Positions 6,579 to 11,834 of a stretch of DNA of 11,834 bases are shown one piece after another. Below the pieces are notes generated by a model, which did not search any database, was not told where the DNA came from, and saw only the letters and a program-made list of their open reading frames with translations. The stretch is from Pseudomonadota bacterium. Its GTDB lineage: Bacteria > Pseudomonadota > Alphaproteobacteria > Rhizobiales > Devosiaceae. Every line of letters starts with the position of its first letter. Positions within the stretch are counted from its first letter, which is position 1. The position numbers and the translations under genes were made by a program. The DNA is taken from NCBI GenBank assembly GCA_023415605.1, contig JAEZKB010000170.1, forward strand, positions 1-11,834, given 5' to 3'.

Positions 6579-6598
6579 GGCGGCAAGGATTTGCCGCC
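6579..6598 (-). repeat. Intercistronic hairpin between rpsR and rplI
   Basis: GGCGGCAA (6579-6586) and TTGCCGCC (6591-6598) form a perfect 8-bp stem with a 4-base loop in the 85-bp gap between rpsR and rplI. No T-run follows, so it is unlikely to be a full terminator. It could stabilise an mRNA end, mark a processing site or dampen read-through into rplI. Those roles are inference only. Confidence 0.5.
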
Positions 6599-6622
6599 CC
6601 AACGATTGGATGCGTGAGCTGC

Positions 6623-6877
6623 TTAGCTTACGGCGTAGGGCATGATGCCGATGAAGCGGGCGCGCTTGATGGCGCGGGCCAGCTCGCGCTGCTTCAGGGC
6701 CGAGACGGCCGTGATGCGCGAGGGGACGATCTTGCCGCGCTCGGACACGTAGCGCTGCAGCAGGCGGACGTCCTTGTAGTCGATCTTGGGCGCGTTGGGG
6801 CCCGAGAACGGGCAGGTCTTGCGACGGCGCTGGAACGGACGGCGGGCCTGCGAAGTGGTGAGATCACGAATAGCCAT
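6623..6877 (-). CDS. rpsR: 30S ribosomal protein bS18
   Basis: bS18 binds the platform of the small ribosomal subunit together with bS6. The 84-residue product has the usual length and conserved features: a basic N-terminal part, RRRKTCPF with a single cysteine (Cys22), the IDYKDVRLLQRYVSERGKI core (32-50), and the ending LARAIKRARFIGIMPY. The start is supported by AAAGGA about 9 bases upstream of the ATG. It lies 19 bp after rpsF, clearly in the same transcript, as expected since the two proteins form a heterodimer on the ribosome. There is no intervening gene before rplI, whereas many Rhizobiales have a membrane protein gene there. Confidence 0.97.
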   Translation of the reverse strand: MAIRDLTTSQARRPFQRRRKTCPFSGPNAPKIDYKDVRLLQRYVSERGKIVPSRITAVSALKQRELARAIKRARFIGIMPYAVS

Positions 6878-6896
6878 GGTTCAATTCCTTTCCAGA

Positions 6897-7319
6897 TCAG
6901 AAGCGGCGCGGCGGACGGTCGCCGCCGTCGCGGCGCGGACCACGGTCGAAGCCGCCGGGACGGCCGCCCGGACGGTCGCCGCGATCGTCGTCGCGGTCGC
7001 GCTTCTGCATCATGGCCGACGGGCCTTCCTCAAGCTCGTCGACGCGGACGGTCATGAAGCGCAGGATGTCTTCATTGATGCGCATCTGGCGCTCCATCTC
7101 GGCCACGGCCGCGGCCGGAGCGTCGATGTTGAGGAGGCTGTAGTGGGCCTTGCGGTTCTTCTTGATGCGGTACGAGAGCGACTTGAGGCCCCAGTACTCG
7201 TTCTTGGTGACCTTGCCGCCGCCCTGCGAGAGGACTTCGGTGAGGGCATTGGTCAGTTCCTCGACCTGCTGGGCGGATACGTCCTGCCGGGCGAGATAGA
7301 TGTGTTCGTAAAGGGCCAT
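6897..7319 (-). CDS. rpsF: 30S ribosomal protein bS6
   Basis: bS6 is a small-subunit protein that pairs with bS18 on the platform. The 140-residue product starts MALYEHIYLARQDVS and contains the family pattern: the helix EELTNALTEVLSQ, the GGKVTKNEYWGLKSLSYRIKK segment (residues 34-54) and the KAHYSLLNIDA strand (57-67). The folded domain ends near residue 105. A tail of about 35 residues follows (106-140), rich in Arg, Asp and Gly with RPGG and RDGG repeats. It resembles the extended, charged bS6 tails of alphaproteobacteria and is probably disordered. GGAAGG lies 7 bases before the ATG. It heads the rpsF-rpsR-rplI transcript and is preceded by a long leader with several hairpins that could take part in bS6-bS18 autoregulation. 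Confidence 0.97.
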   Translation of the reverse strand: MALYEHIYLARQDVSAQQVEELTNALTEVLSQGGGKVTKNEYWGLKSLSYRIKKNRKAHYSLLNIDAPAAAVAEMERQMRINEDILRFMTVRVDELEEGPSAMMQKRDRDDDRGDRPGGRPGGFDRGPRRDGGDRPPRRF

Positions 7320-7372
7320 TGAAGCGCCTTCCTTCCGAGTGGTTCAACACTGCATCGCCGCGGCGCGGAGCC

Positions 7373-7390
7373 CCTTTGAAGCCGGAAAGG
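7373..7390 (-). promoter_or_regulatory. Leader hairpin before rpsF, possible bS6-bS18 site
   Basis: In the rpsF leader, read leftward, CCTTT and AAAGG (7386-7390 and 7373-7377) enclose an 8-base loop beginning CCG. An mRNA element recognised by the bS6-bS18 dimer is known from several bacterial groups and features a conserved CCG in an unpaired region of a stem-loop. The likeness here is limited to the CCG and the position about 55 bases before the start codon, so this is only a candidate. Confidence 0.25.
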
Positions 7391-7444
7391 CACCAAAGCA
7401 GTCTTGCAAAGAGCGGGAACACGGGAGGCCGGGCCAGAACCCTA

Positions 7445-7487
7445 TTTTGCCAATGGCAAAACCCTCCGTTCAGCCCCCGGCCGAACG
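7445..7487 (-). repeat. Two consecutive hairpins in the rpsF leader
   Basis: TTTTGCC (7445-7451) and GGCAAAA (7455-7461) form a perfect 7-bp dyad with a 3-base centre. Next to it, CGTTC (7467-7471) pairs with GAACG (7483-7487), with a further GCC/GGC pairing inside. Both fall just downstream of the proposed rpsF transcription start, so they would be at the 5' end of the leader RNA. They may instead be DNA-binding sites; the sequence does not decide. Confidence 0.4.
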
Positions 7488-7499
7488 AATGCGAGGCGG

Positions 7500-7528
7500 G
7501 CTATAGGGGAAAAGGGCGGAGATGGCAA
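7500..7528 (-). promoter_or_regulatory. Candidate promoter of the rpsF-rpsR-rplI operon
   Basis: Leftward, TTGCCA (complement of 7523-7528) and TATAGC (complement of 7500-7505) are separated by exactly 17 bases. This is a plausible housekeeping-sigma promoter placed between the vapC stop and rpsF. Transcription would start near 7493, giving a leader of about 170 bases. No better pair was found in the gap, but -10 and -35 are both imperfect. Confidence 0.4.
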
Positions 7529-7538
7529 GGGTTCAGGA

Positions 7539-7910
7539 CTAGTGAGTGGCCCCAGCAGCCACTCCCAATCTCATCGCCACGGCATTGAGCCGTTTGTCGC
7601 GCGTCCACAATGAACTGCCGCGCGTCACCAATGTTGCGGCCAGAAGGTGGGCATCAACGTACCCGATGCCCGACCCCGCAAGTGCGTGCCGTTCAGTAAA
7701 CACCAAGATCTCTTCCGGGTCTGCGACGTGGCACATCGGAAGATGCTGCAGATTGCCCAGCACTCTTGCCCGGTCCCGCAGCGAGCCCAGCGCAATCTCG
7801 CCAAGAACGAAAGGATGCATCAGCATCACTCCATCGGCCAGTCGCTCGGCAACCTGCCGGTCTGAACGGTGCAGATGATCGATCCAGACGGAGGTATCGG
7901 CCAGGATCAT
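7539..7910 (-). CDS. vapC: VapC family PIN-domain ribonuclease toxin
   Basis: VapC toxins are magnesium-dependent RNases that stop translation by cutting tRNA or rRNA and are neutralised by VapB. This 123-residue protein has the expected length and the four acidic active-site residues of PIN domains: Asp5 in MILADTSVWIDHL, Glu38 in VLGEIALG, Asp86 in GYVDAHLLAA and Asp105 in LWTRDKRL. The active site therefore looks intact. Its ATG overlaps the vapB stop by four bases (ATGA), the usual toxin-antitoxin coupling. The specific RNA target cannot be read from the sequence. It stands between the ribosomal-protein operon and the fatty-acid genes, which suggests insertion into a conserved neighbourhood. 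Confidence 0.93.
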   Translation of the reverse strand: MILADTSVWIDHLHRSDRQVAERLADGVMLMHPFVLGEIALGSLRDRARVLGNLQHLPMCHVADPEEILVFTERHALAGSGIGYVDAHLLAATLVTRGSSLWTRDKRLNAVAMRLGVAAGATH

Positions 7911-8104
7911 TCTGCGGGAAATCGACGGCGTGGCGGCGCTACGATATCGGGTTCGGTGCCCCCAAGGGCAATGAGCCGTCGTGCAGCCTCGCGCTGAACC
8001 AACTGCCTGAGAGCTTCGCGAACGAGAGCGGAGTTCTCATCGATGCCCGAGTACTCCTTTGCCTTTGCCAGAAGCCCGTCCTCAATCGTGACCGTGGTAC
8101 GCAT
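7907..8104 (-). CDS. vapB: VapB family antitoxin
   Basis: VapB antitoxins bind and inhibit the partner VapC and repress their own operon. The 65-residue product starts MRTTVTIEDGLLAKAKEYSG and continues ALVREALRQLVQREAARRL, the pattern of the VapB family with an N-terminal beta-strand DNA-binding part and following helices. The C-terminal tail, ending PPRRRFPAE, is the probable toxin-binding region. I chose the ATG at 8102-8104 because AGGAGG lies 6 bases upstream and the family starts with MRTTVTI. The frame stays open further upstream, but that part is antisense to the dehydratase gene. It is followed by vapC with a 4-base overlap and preceded by a promoter with an embedded palindrome, fitting autoregulation. 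Confidence 0.92.
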   Translation of the reverse strand: MRTTVTIEDGLLAKAKEYSGIDENSALVREALRQLVQREAARRLIALGGTEPDIVAPPRRRFPAE

Positions 8105-8115
8105 ATCGCCCTCCT

Positions 8116-8152
8116 GCGCATCAAAAATAGCATCAGGTGATGCGCGTTTCAA
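8116..8152 (-). promoter_or_regulatory. vapBC promoter with palindromic operator
   Basis: Leftward, TTGAAA (complement of 8147-8152) and TATTTT (complement of 8124-8129) are 17 bases apart, a strong-looking promoter. The spacer contains the palindrome GCATCA-GG-TGATGC (8130-8143), and a further GCATCA half-site lies just past the -10 element (8118-8123). GCGCATCA (8116-8123) and TGATGCGC (8138-8145) also form an 8-bp dyad. This arrangement fits an operator at which a VapBC complex would block RNA polymerase. The dehydratase start is 45 bases away on the other side, so its expression could be affected too. Confidence 0.65.
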
Positions 8153-8197
8153 TGCGTGTACCTTGAAGTCGACTGCTTGCCACTCTAGAGGAAATCC

Positions 8198-9136
8198 ATG
8201 TTCATTCGCCTCCCGACATCCGCCGATATCGTCTCCGCTGCCAGCCTCATCGCCCCCCATATTCGGCGGACGCCTGTCATGACCATCCAGGCTGGCGATC
8301 TTGGCTTTTCCGGCGCGCCGCTGACGTTGAAGCTCGAATTCCTGCAGCATTCGGGGACGTTCAAGGCGCGAGGCGCCTTCACCAATATCCTCAGCCGCGA
8401 GGGTGCCGAGCACGGGGTGGTCGCCGCTTCGGGCGGGAATCACGGCGCGGCCGCGGCGTATGCGGCGCAGCAACTGGGGTACAGGGCACGCATCTATGTC
8501 CCGTCGATCTCATCGCCGGCCAAGATTGCGCGCATCAAGTCCTACGGCGCCGAGATCGTCGTCGGCGGCGACAGCTATGTCGATGCGCTCCAGGCCAGCC
8601 GGGAATGGGCCGAGGCCAATGGCGGGTTGCAGTTGCACGCCTACGACGCAGTCGAGACCGTCATGGGGCAGGGCACCATGGCGCTCGAACTCTCCGAGCA
8701 GGCGCCGGATCTCGACACCGTGCTGATCGCCGTAGGCGGTGGCGGGCTGATCGGCGGCGCAGCAGCCTATTATTCCGGTAAGGTCAAACTCATCGGCGTC
8801 GAGCCCGCCAATGCCCCGACCCTTCACGATGCCCTGGCCACCGGCGCTCCCGTGGACGTACCGGTGAGCGGCGTGGCTGCCGACAGCCTCGGAGCGCGCA
8901 AGATCGGCGACATCTGCTTTGCCCTCCGCCAGCATATCGATCGCTCGGTGCTTGTCAGCGACGCGGCCATCGTCGAAGCCCAGAAGCGCATCTGGGACGT
9001 GCTGCATGTGGTGGCCGAGCCCGGCGGTGCGGCGGCGCTGGCCGCGCTGCTTTCGGGCGCCTATCTGCCGGCCCCGGGCGAAAAGGTCGGCGTGGTCCTT
9101 TGCGGCGCCAACACGACGGCGGTGAAGTTCGACTGA
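8198..9136 (+). CDS. PLP-dependent threonine/serine dehydratase
   Basis: This cytoplasmic enzyme belongs to fold-type II PLP enzymes and probably deaminates threonine to 2-oxobutanoate or serine to pyruvate. The 312-residue product shows the PLP lysine in SGTFKARGAF (Lys56), the substrate loop SGGNHG (78-83) and the phosphate-binding glycine loop GGGGLIGG (180-187). It ends shortly after VVLCGANT, without the regulatory ACT domains of biosynthetic IlvA (about 500 residues), so it is more like catabolic threonine dehydratases, serine racemases or threo-3-hydroxyaspartate dehydratases; which one cannot be settled here. The ATG is preceded by AGAGGA at 5 bases. It stands alone, divergent from vapBC, with fabD 124 bp downstream on the same strand. 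There is no clear terminator between them, so some read-through into fabD is possible. Confidence 0.9.
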   Translation: MFIRLPTSADIVSAASLIAPHIRRTPVMTIQAGDLGFSGAPLTLKLEFLQHSGTFKARGAFTNILSREGAEHGVVAASGGNHGAAAAYAAQQLGYRARIYVPSISSPAKIARIKSYGAEIVVGGDSYVDALQASREWAEANGGLQLHAYDAVETVMGQGTMALELSEQAPDLDTVLIAVGGGGLIGGAAAYYSGKVKLIGVEPANAPTLHDALATGAPVDVPVSGVAADSLGARKIGDICFALRQHIDRSVLVSDAAIVEAQKRIWDVLHVVAEPGGAAALAALLSGAYLPAPGEKVGVVLCGANTTAVKFD

Positions 9137-9212
9137 AGCCAACCGCGAAGTCCACAGCCTTGCCTTGACTTTGCCCAACCCCTCCGGCACTTGCCGCCGC
9201 CAACTGGACGGA

Positions 9213-9226
9213 GCCGCGCCTGCGGC
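9213..9226 (+). repeat. Short hairpin between the dehydratase gene and fabD
   Basis: GCCGC (9213-9217) and GCGGC (9222-9226) form a 5-bp stem with a 4-base loop in the 124-bp gap before fabD. The following bases CTAGTTTCGG have only a short T-run, so it would be a weak terminator at best. It might lie in the fabD leader. Confidence 0.3.
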
Positions 9227-9260
9227 CTAGTTTCGGCGTCAAAAACAAACGGGAGGCACC

Positions 9261-10211
9261 ATGGCCAAGCGCGCATTTACCTTCCCCGGCCAGGGGAGTC
9301 AGGCTGTCGGCATGGGCAAGGACCTGGCCGATGCCTATCAGGAAGCCCGCAACGTCTTCGCAGAAGTCGATGACGCACTCGGCCAGAAGCTCTCGACGAT
9401 CATGTTCGAGGGGCCCGATGAAACCCTCCGCCTCACTGAGAATGCCCAGCCGGCGCTAATGGCGGTCTCGGTCGCCGTGACCCGCGTATTGGAATCCCGC
9501 GGCATTTCGATCAAGGATCACGCCGCTTACGTCGCTGGCCACTCGCTGGGTGAGTATTCGGCGCTGGCCGCGGCCGGCGCCTTCAGCCTGGGCGATGCGG
9601 CGCGACTCTTGAAGATCCGCGGCCAAGCCATGCAGCAGGCCGTTCCGGTCGGGCAGGGCGCCATGGCGGCTATTCTCGGTCTCGATCTCGAAACCGTACT
9701 CGCCGCCGCTGCCGATGCCGGCCAAGGCGAGGTTTGCGGCGTCGCCAATGACAATGCACCCGGCCAGGTGGTGATTTCCGGCCATGTCGGCGCCGTCAAT
9801 CGCGCCATCGAGGCGCTGAAGGCCGCCGGCGCCAAGCGCGCCTTGCCGCTGCCGGTCAGCGCCCCGTTCCATTGTGCCCTGATGCGTCCCGCGGCGGATG
9901 CCATGGAGGCCGCGCTCGCCGAGGTGTCGATGAAGGCCCCGGTCGTGCCCGTCATCGCCAACGTGCTGGCCAAGCCCATTTCCGACCCGGCTGAAATCAA
10001 GAAGCGCCTTGTCGAGCAGGTCACGGGCATGGTGCGCTGGACCGAATGCGTGGGCTGGATGGTCAAGGAGGGCGGGGTGACCGAACTGATCGAACTTGGC
10101 TCGGGCAAAGTGCTCTCCGGCCTTGCCAAGCGCATCAGCGCCGACACCCCGGCGGTCTCCGTCGGCACCCCCGCCGATGTCGACGCCTTTGTTGAATCAG
10201 TTTCTCGCTAA
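9261..10211 (+). CDS. fabD: Malonyl-CoA:ACP transacylase
   Basis: FabD moves the malonyl group from malonyl-CoA to acyl carrier protein, supplying the extender unit for type II fatty-acid synthesis. The 316-residue product has the usual length. It shows the N-terminal signature FTFPGQGSQ (6-14), the catalytic serine in GHSLGEYSA (Ser95), the conserved arginine in KIRGQAMQ (Arg120) and the catalytic histidine in VSAPFHCALM (His204). The start is supported by GGGAGG 4 bases before the ATG. fabG follows 10 bp after its stop, with the fabG ribosome binding site overlapping the fabD stop codon, so the two are co-translated. A CTTGAC element at 9164-9169 could be a -35 hexamer, but no matching -10 was found. 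Confidence 0.97.
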   Translation: MAKRAFTFPGQGSQAVGMGKDLADAYQEARNVFAEVDDALGQKLSTIMFEGPDETLRLTENAQPALMAVSVAVTRVLESRGISIKDHAAYVAGHSLGEYSALAAAGAFSLGDAARLLKIRGQAMQQAVPVGQGAMAAILGLDLETVLAAAADAGQGEVCGVANDNAPGQVVISGHVGAVNRAIEALKAAGAKRALPLPVSAPFHCALMRPAADAMEAALAEVSMKAPVVPVIANVLAKPISDPAEIKKRLVEQVTGMVRWTECVGWMVKEGGVTELIELGSGKVLSGLAKRISADTPAVSVGTPADVDAFVESVSR

Positions 10212-10221
10212 GGAGCGCCAG

Positions 10222-10959
10222 ATGTTTGATCTTACGGGCAAACGTGCCCTCGTCACCGGCGCTTCGGGCGGCATAGGGCGCGAGATCGCCAAGGCTCTGA
10301 GCAGGGCGGGCGCGACCGTCGCGCTCTCCGGCACCCGGGTGTCGGCGCTGGAAGCCACGGCACAGGAAATGTCGGGCCAGCAGGTCATCGTCCCCTGCAA
10401 CCTCTCCGATCTGGCCGATGTCGACGCGCTGGTCCCCAAGGTCGAGGAAGCGCTGGGAGGCATCGACATCCTGGTCAACAATGCTGGTATCACCAAAGAC
10501 AATCTCTTCATGCGCATGAAGGATGAGGAGTGGGACGACGTCCTCAAGGTGAACCTCACCGCCTCCTTCCACCTCACCCGCGCCGTGCTGCGCGGCATGA
10601 TGAAGGCCCGCTGGGGCCGCATCATCGGCATCACTTCGGTGGTGGGCGTCGTCGGCAATCCGGGGCAGGGCAACTATGCCGCATCCAAGGCCGGCCTGAT
10701 CGGCATGTCGAAAGCGCTGGCCTATGAAGTCGCGTCGCGCAACATCACCGTCAACACCATCGCGCCGGGCTTCATTGCTTCCTCGATGACCGAGGAACTG
10801 AACGACAAGCAGAAAGAGGCAATCCTGGGCAAGGTACCGGCCGGCCGGCTCGGAACCGCCGAGGAAGTGGCCGCCACCGCGGTCTTCCTTGCGTCCAACG
10901 AAGCCAGCTACATCACCGGGCACACGCTCAACGTGAACGGCGGCATGGTGATGCTCTGA
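10222..10959 (+). CDS. fabG: 3-oxoacyl-ACP reductase
   Basis: FabG reduces 3-oxoacyl-ACP to 3-hydroxyacyl-ACP with NADPH, the first reduction of each fatty-acid elongation cycle. The 245-residue product is a classical short-chain dehydrogenase: cofactor motif TGASGGIG (12-19), NNAG (86-89), the active-site Asn111, Ser139, and YxxxK with Tyr152 and Lys156 in GNYAASKAG. The C-terminal part (PGFIASSMTEEL, then ASYITGHTLNVNGGM) is typical of FabG rather than of other dehydrogenases. The start is the ATG at 10222, with AAGGAG 6 bases upstream overlapping the fabD stop; the same frame is open further upstream but only inside fabD. Position between fabD and acpP confirms the housekeeping role. The gene is followed by a strong hairpin before acpP. 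Confidence 0.97.
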   Translation: MFDLTGKRALVTGASGGIGREIAKALSRAGATVALSGTRVSALEATAQEMSGQQVIVPCNLSDLADVDALVPKVEEALGGIDILVNNAGITKDNLFMRMKDEEWDDVLKVNLTASFHLTRAVLRGMMKARWGRIIGITSVVGVVGNPGQGNYAASKAGLIGMSKALAYEVASRNITVNTIAPGFIASSMTEELNDKQKEAILGKVPAGRLGTAEEVAATAVFLASNEASYITGHTLNVNGGMVML

Positions 10960-10974
10960 ACCACTCTGCGCCTT

Positions 10975-11001
10975 GCGCCGTTGTGTGGAAAACAGCGGCG
11001 C
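10975..11001 (+). repeat. Strong hairpin after fabG
   Basis: GCGCCGTTGT (10975-10984) pairs with ACAGCGGCGC (10992-11001) over 10 positions with one G-T wobble and a 7-base loop. It starts 15 bases after the fabG stop codon. No T-run follows, so it is not a canonical terminator. It could protect the fabDG mRNA end, act as a processing site or cause partial termination before acpP. Confidence 0.5.
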
Positions 11002-11054
11002 GGAACGCGGCAAAGTGCCCGGAAAACCAGCGTTGGGAAGCGCATTTCGGAATA

Positions 11055-11066
11055 TGGCAAATGCCA
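11055..11066. promoter_or_regulatory. TGGCA-AA-TGCCA dyad in the acpP upstream region
   Basis: TGGCA (11055-11059) and TGCCA (11062-11066) form a short dyad with a 2-base centre, about 165 bases upstream of acpP. A related TTTTGCC/GGCAAAA dyad occurs in the rpsF leader. The element could be a protein-binding site near an acpP promoter, but five-base arms can arise by chance. Confidence 0.25.
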
Positions 11067-11096
11067 AAGAAGTGTGTTACGTCCGCCGCTGATCTC

Positions 11097-11134
11097 GGGC
11101 GCCCGGCTCCCTTGCGAGGGGGAGGCGGCGCGCC
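11097..11134 (+). repeat. GC-rich stem in the acpP upstream region
   Basis: CTCCC (11107-11111) pairs with GGGAG (11120-11124), and outer GCGCC (11099-11103) can pair with GGCGC (11127-11131), giving an interrupted stem of 10 pairs. It lies 100-135 bases before the acpP start. No T-run follows. It may be part of a structured leader if transcription from fabG or a local promoter crosses it. Confidence 0.35.
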
Positions 11135-11176
11135 TACAGTCTGCCTTGCGGAGCCGCGGGGTACTTAGAAATCCTG

Positions 11177-11191
11177 TTGGCTGTCAGCCAA
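11177..11191. promoter_or_regulatory. 15-bp dyad 41 bases before acpP, possible operator
   Basis: TTGGCTG (11177-11183) and CAGCCAA (11185-11191) are perfect inverted copies around a single central base. A one-base centre is poor for an RNA loop, so a dimeric DNA-binding protein is the more natural reading. The site lies just before the acpP ribosome binding region. No regulator can be named from the sequence. Confidence 0.4.
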
Positions 11192-11232
11192 TAACAACCA
11201 ACGAACCAAGTCTGGTAAAAGGGAAGTCAAAT

Positions 11233-11469
11233 ATGAGCGATATCGCTGACCGCGTCCGCAAGATCGTCGTCGAGCACCTCAATGTCGATGCCGAGAAGGT
11301 CACCGAGAAGGCCAGCTTCATCGATGATCTGGGCGCCGATTCTCTCGACCAGGTCGAACTCGTGATGGCCTTCGAAGAAGAATTCTCGGTCGAAATCCCG
11401 GACGACGCTGCCGAATCCATTCAGACCTTCGGCGATGCCGTCGCGTTCCTGACCAAGGCCGTCGGCTGA
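11233..11469 (+). CDS. acpP: Acyl carrier protein
   Basis: ACP carries growing acyl chains on a phosphopantetheine arm through every step of fatty-acid synthesis, and also supplies lipid A and other pathways. The 78-residue acidic product has the standard length and the attachment site DLGADSLDQVELVMAFEEEF, with Ser37 as the modified residue. The helices MSDIADRVRKIVVEHL and the closing FGDAVAFL match the family. The ATG at 11233 is preceded by GGGAAG at 7 bases; the frame is open far upstream but that part is non-coding leader. A 273-bp gap separates it from fabG, long for this cluster, and carries hairpins and dyads, so acpP probably has its own promoter and a long leader, fitting its need for high expression. 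fabF starts 26 bp later. Confidence 0.97.
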   Translation: MSDIADRVRKIVVEHLNVDAEKVTEKASFIDDLGADSLDQVELVMAFEEEFSVEIPDDAAESIQTFGDAVAFLTKAVG

Positions 11470-11495
11470 TCCCGGCCTAGAGACGGCATTCATCG

Positions 11496-11834
11496 ATGGA
11501 ACTGCGCCGCGTCGTCGTCACCGGGATGGGTATCGTCAGCCCTTTGGGCTGCGGTGTCGAACCCACCTGGGCTAACATTCTTGCCGGCAAGAGCGGCGCC
11601 AAGCGCATCGACGACTTCCAGGTCGACGATATCGCCTGCCAGATCGCTCACCGTGTGCCGCTGGGCGACACCGCTGACGGCAAGTTCAATGCCGACGACT
11701 GGATGGACGTGAAGGATCAGCGCAAGGTTGATCCCTTCATCGTCTACGCCATGGCGGCGGCCAAGCAGGCCATCGATGACGCCGGCGTCGAACCCAAGAC
11801 GCAGGAAGAGCAGGAGCGCACCGGAACCCTGATC
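11496..11834 (+). CDS. fabF: 3-oxoacyl-ACP synthase II, N-terminal part
   Basis: FabF condenses malonyl-ACP with a growing acyl-ACP to lengthen the chain by two carbons. The window holds the first 113 codons and then ends. The product starts MELRRVVVTGMGIVSPLG, the standard start of KAS I/II enzymes, and continues with TWANILAGKSGAKRIDDF and KVDPFIVYAMAAAKQAIDDAG, conserved family segments. The active-site cysteine and the two histidines lie beyond the window. Position directly after acpP (26 bp) is the usual place of fabF rather than fabB. The ribosome binding site is weak (GAGACGG about 10 bases upstream), so translation may be partly coupled to acpP. Confidence 0.95.
   Translation, partial: MELRRVVVTGMGIVSPLGCGVEPTWANILAGKSGAKRIDDFQVDDIACQIAHRVPLGDTADGKFNADDWMDVKDQRKVDPFIVYAMAAAKQAIDDAGVEPKTQEEQERTGTLI

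Noticed and set aside
8105..8473. Longer vapB start giving 188 residues
   Set aside because: The extension is antisense to the dehydratase gene and crosses the promoter; the internal ATG has AGGAGG and the family start.
9164..9193. fabD promoter with CTTGAC at 9164-9169
   Set aside because: The -35 fits well, but at a 17-base spacing the -10 would be CACTTG, which is a poor match; left as a possibility only.
9745..9759. Sequence coding ANDNAP that resembles the start of a tmRNA tag
   Set aside because: It is in frame inside fabD (VANDNAPGQV), a normal FabD segment, with no tmRNA features around it.
10096..10221. Longer fabG start inside fabD
   Set aside because: The added residues have no relation to FabG; MFDLTGKRALVTG with AAGGAG upstream is the family start.
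10135..11067. 310-codon leftward open frame opposite fabG
   Set aside because: It is antisense to a clear fabG and the end of fabD, with no family resemblance.
10981..11232. Longer acpP start giving 162 residues
   Set aside because: The extension translates leader sequence with no domain; MSDIADRVRKIV is the ACP N-terminus.

Overview
The window looks like a chromosomal segment of a high-GC alphaproteobacterium, most likely of the order Hyphomicrobiales (Rhizobiales). The basis is gene order: rpsF-rpsR-rplI-dnaB-alr-(unknown gene)-radA-cvpA run leftward and fabD-fabG-acpP-fabF run rightward, an arrangement familiar from that order. The bL9, bS6 and DnaB proteins carry alphaproteobacterial-style extensions or insertions, and a full CtrA-type box lies in front of dnaB. 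A genus such as Devosia is possible but cannot be fixed from sequence reading alone.

Layout. Positions 1-62 hold the first 20 codons of cvpA, leftward and cut by the window edge. Positions 63-851 hold no convincing gene. This stretch of about 790 bp is rich in dyad symmetry: a near-perfect 17-position stem at 224-291, other hairpins at 127-143, 328-349 and 528-573, and a cluster of TCAGRTGA repeats at 748-788. Next come radA (852-2243, GTG start), an unrecognised 232-residue protein (2314-3012), an alr terminator, alr (3110-4252) and dnaB (4252-5745; its stop overlaps the alr start by one base). Then come the dnaB control region, the rplI terminator, and rplI, rpsR and rpsF (5959-7319) with a long, structured leader. 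All of these read leftward.

A VapBC toxin-antitoxin pair (7539-8104, leftward) and a divergent PLP-dependent threonine/serine dehydratase (8198-9136, rightward) sit between the ribosomal-protein genes and the fatty-acid genes. The vapBC promoter is unusually readable: a TTGAAA-17-TATTTT core with a palindrome filling the spacer. The type II fatty-acid synthesis cluster follows: fabD (9261-10211), fabG (10222-10959), acpP (11233-11469) and the start of fabF (11496-end). A 273-bp leader with hairpins and dyads separates acpP from fabG.

How the genes work together. The left half is information processing (replicative helicase, recombination and fork repair, ribosomal proteins) plus D-alanine supply for peptidoglycan. 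The right half supplies malonyl-ACP, reduces and extends fatty acids, and makes the carrier itself. The toxin-antitoxin pair and dehydratase look like later insertions. I see no wholly new multi-gene system. The points most worth checking are the CtrA box on dnaB, the structured element at about 206-390, and a 12-bp palindrome shared between the vapBC operator and the cvpA-radA gap.
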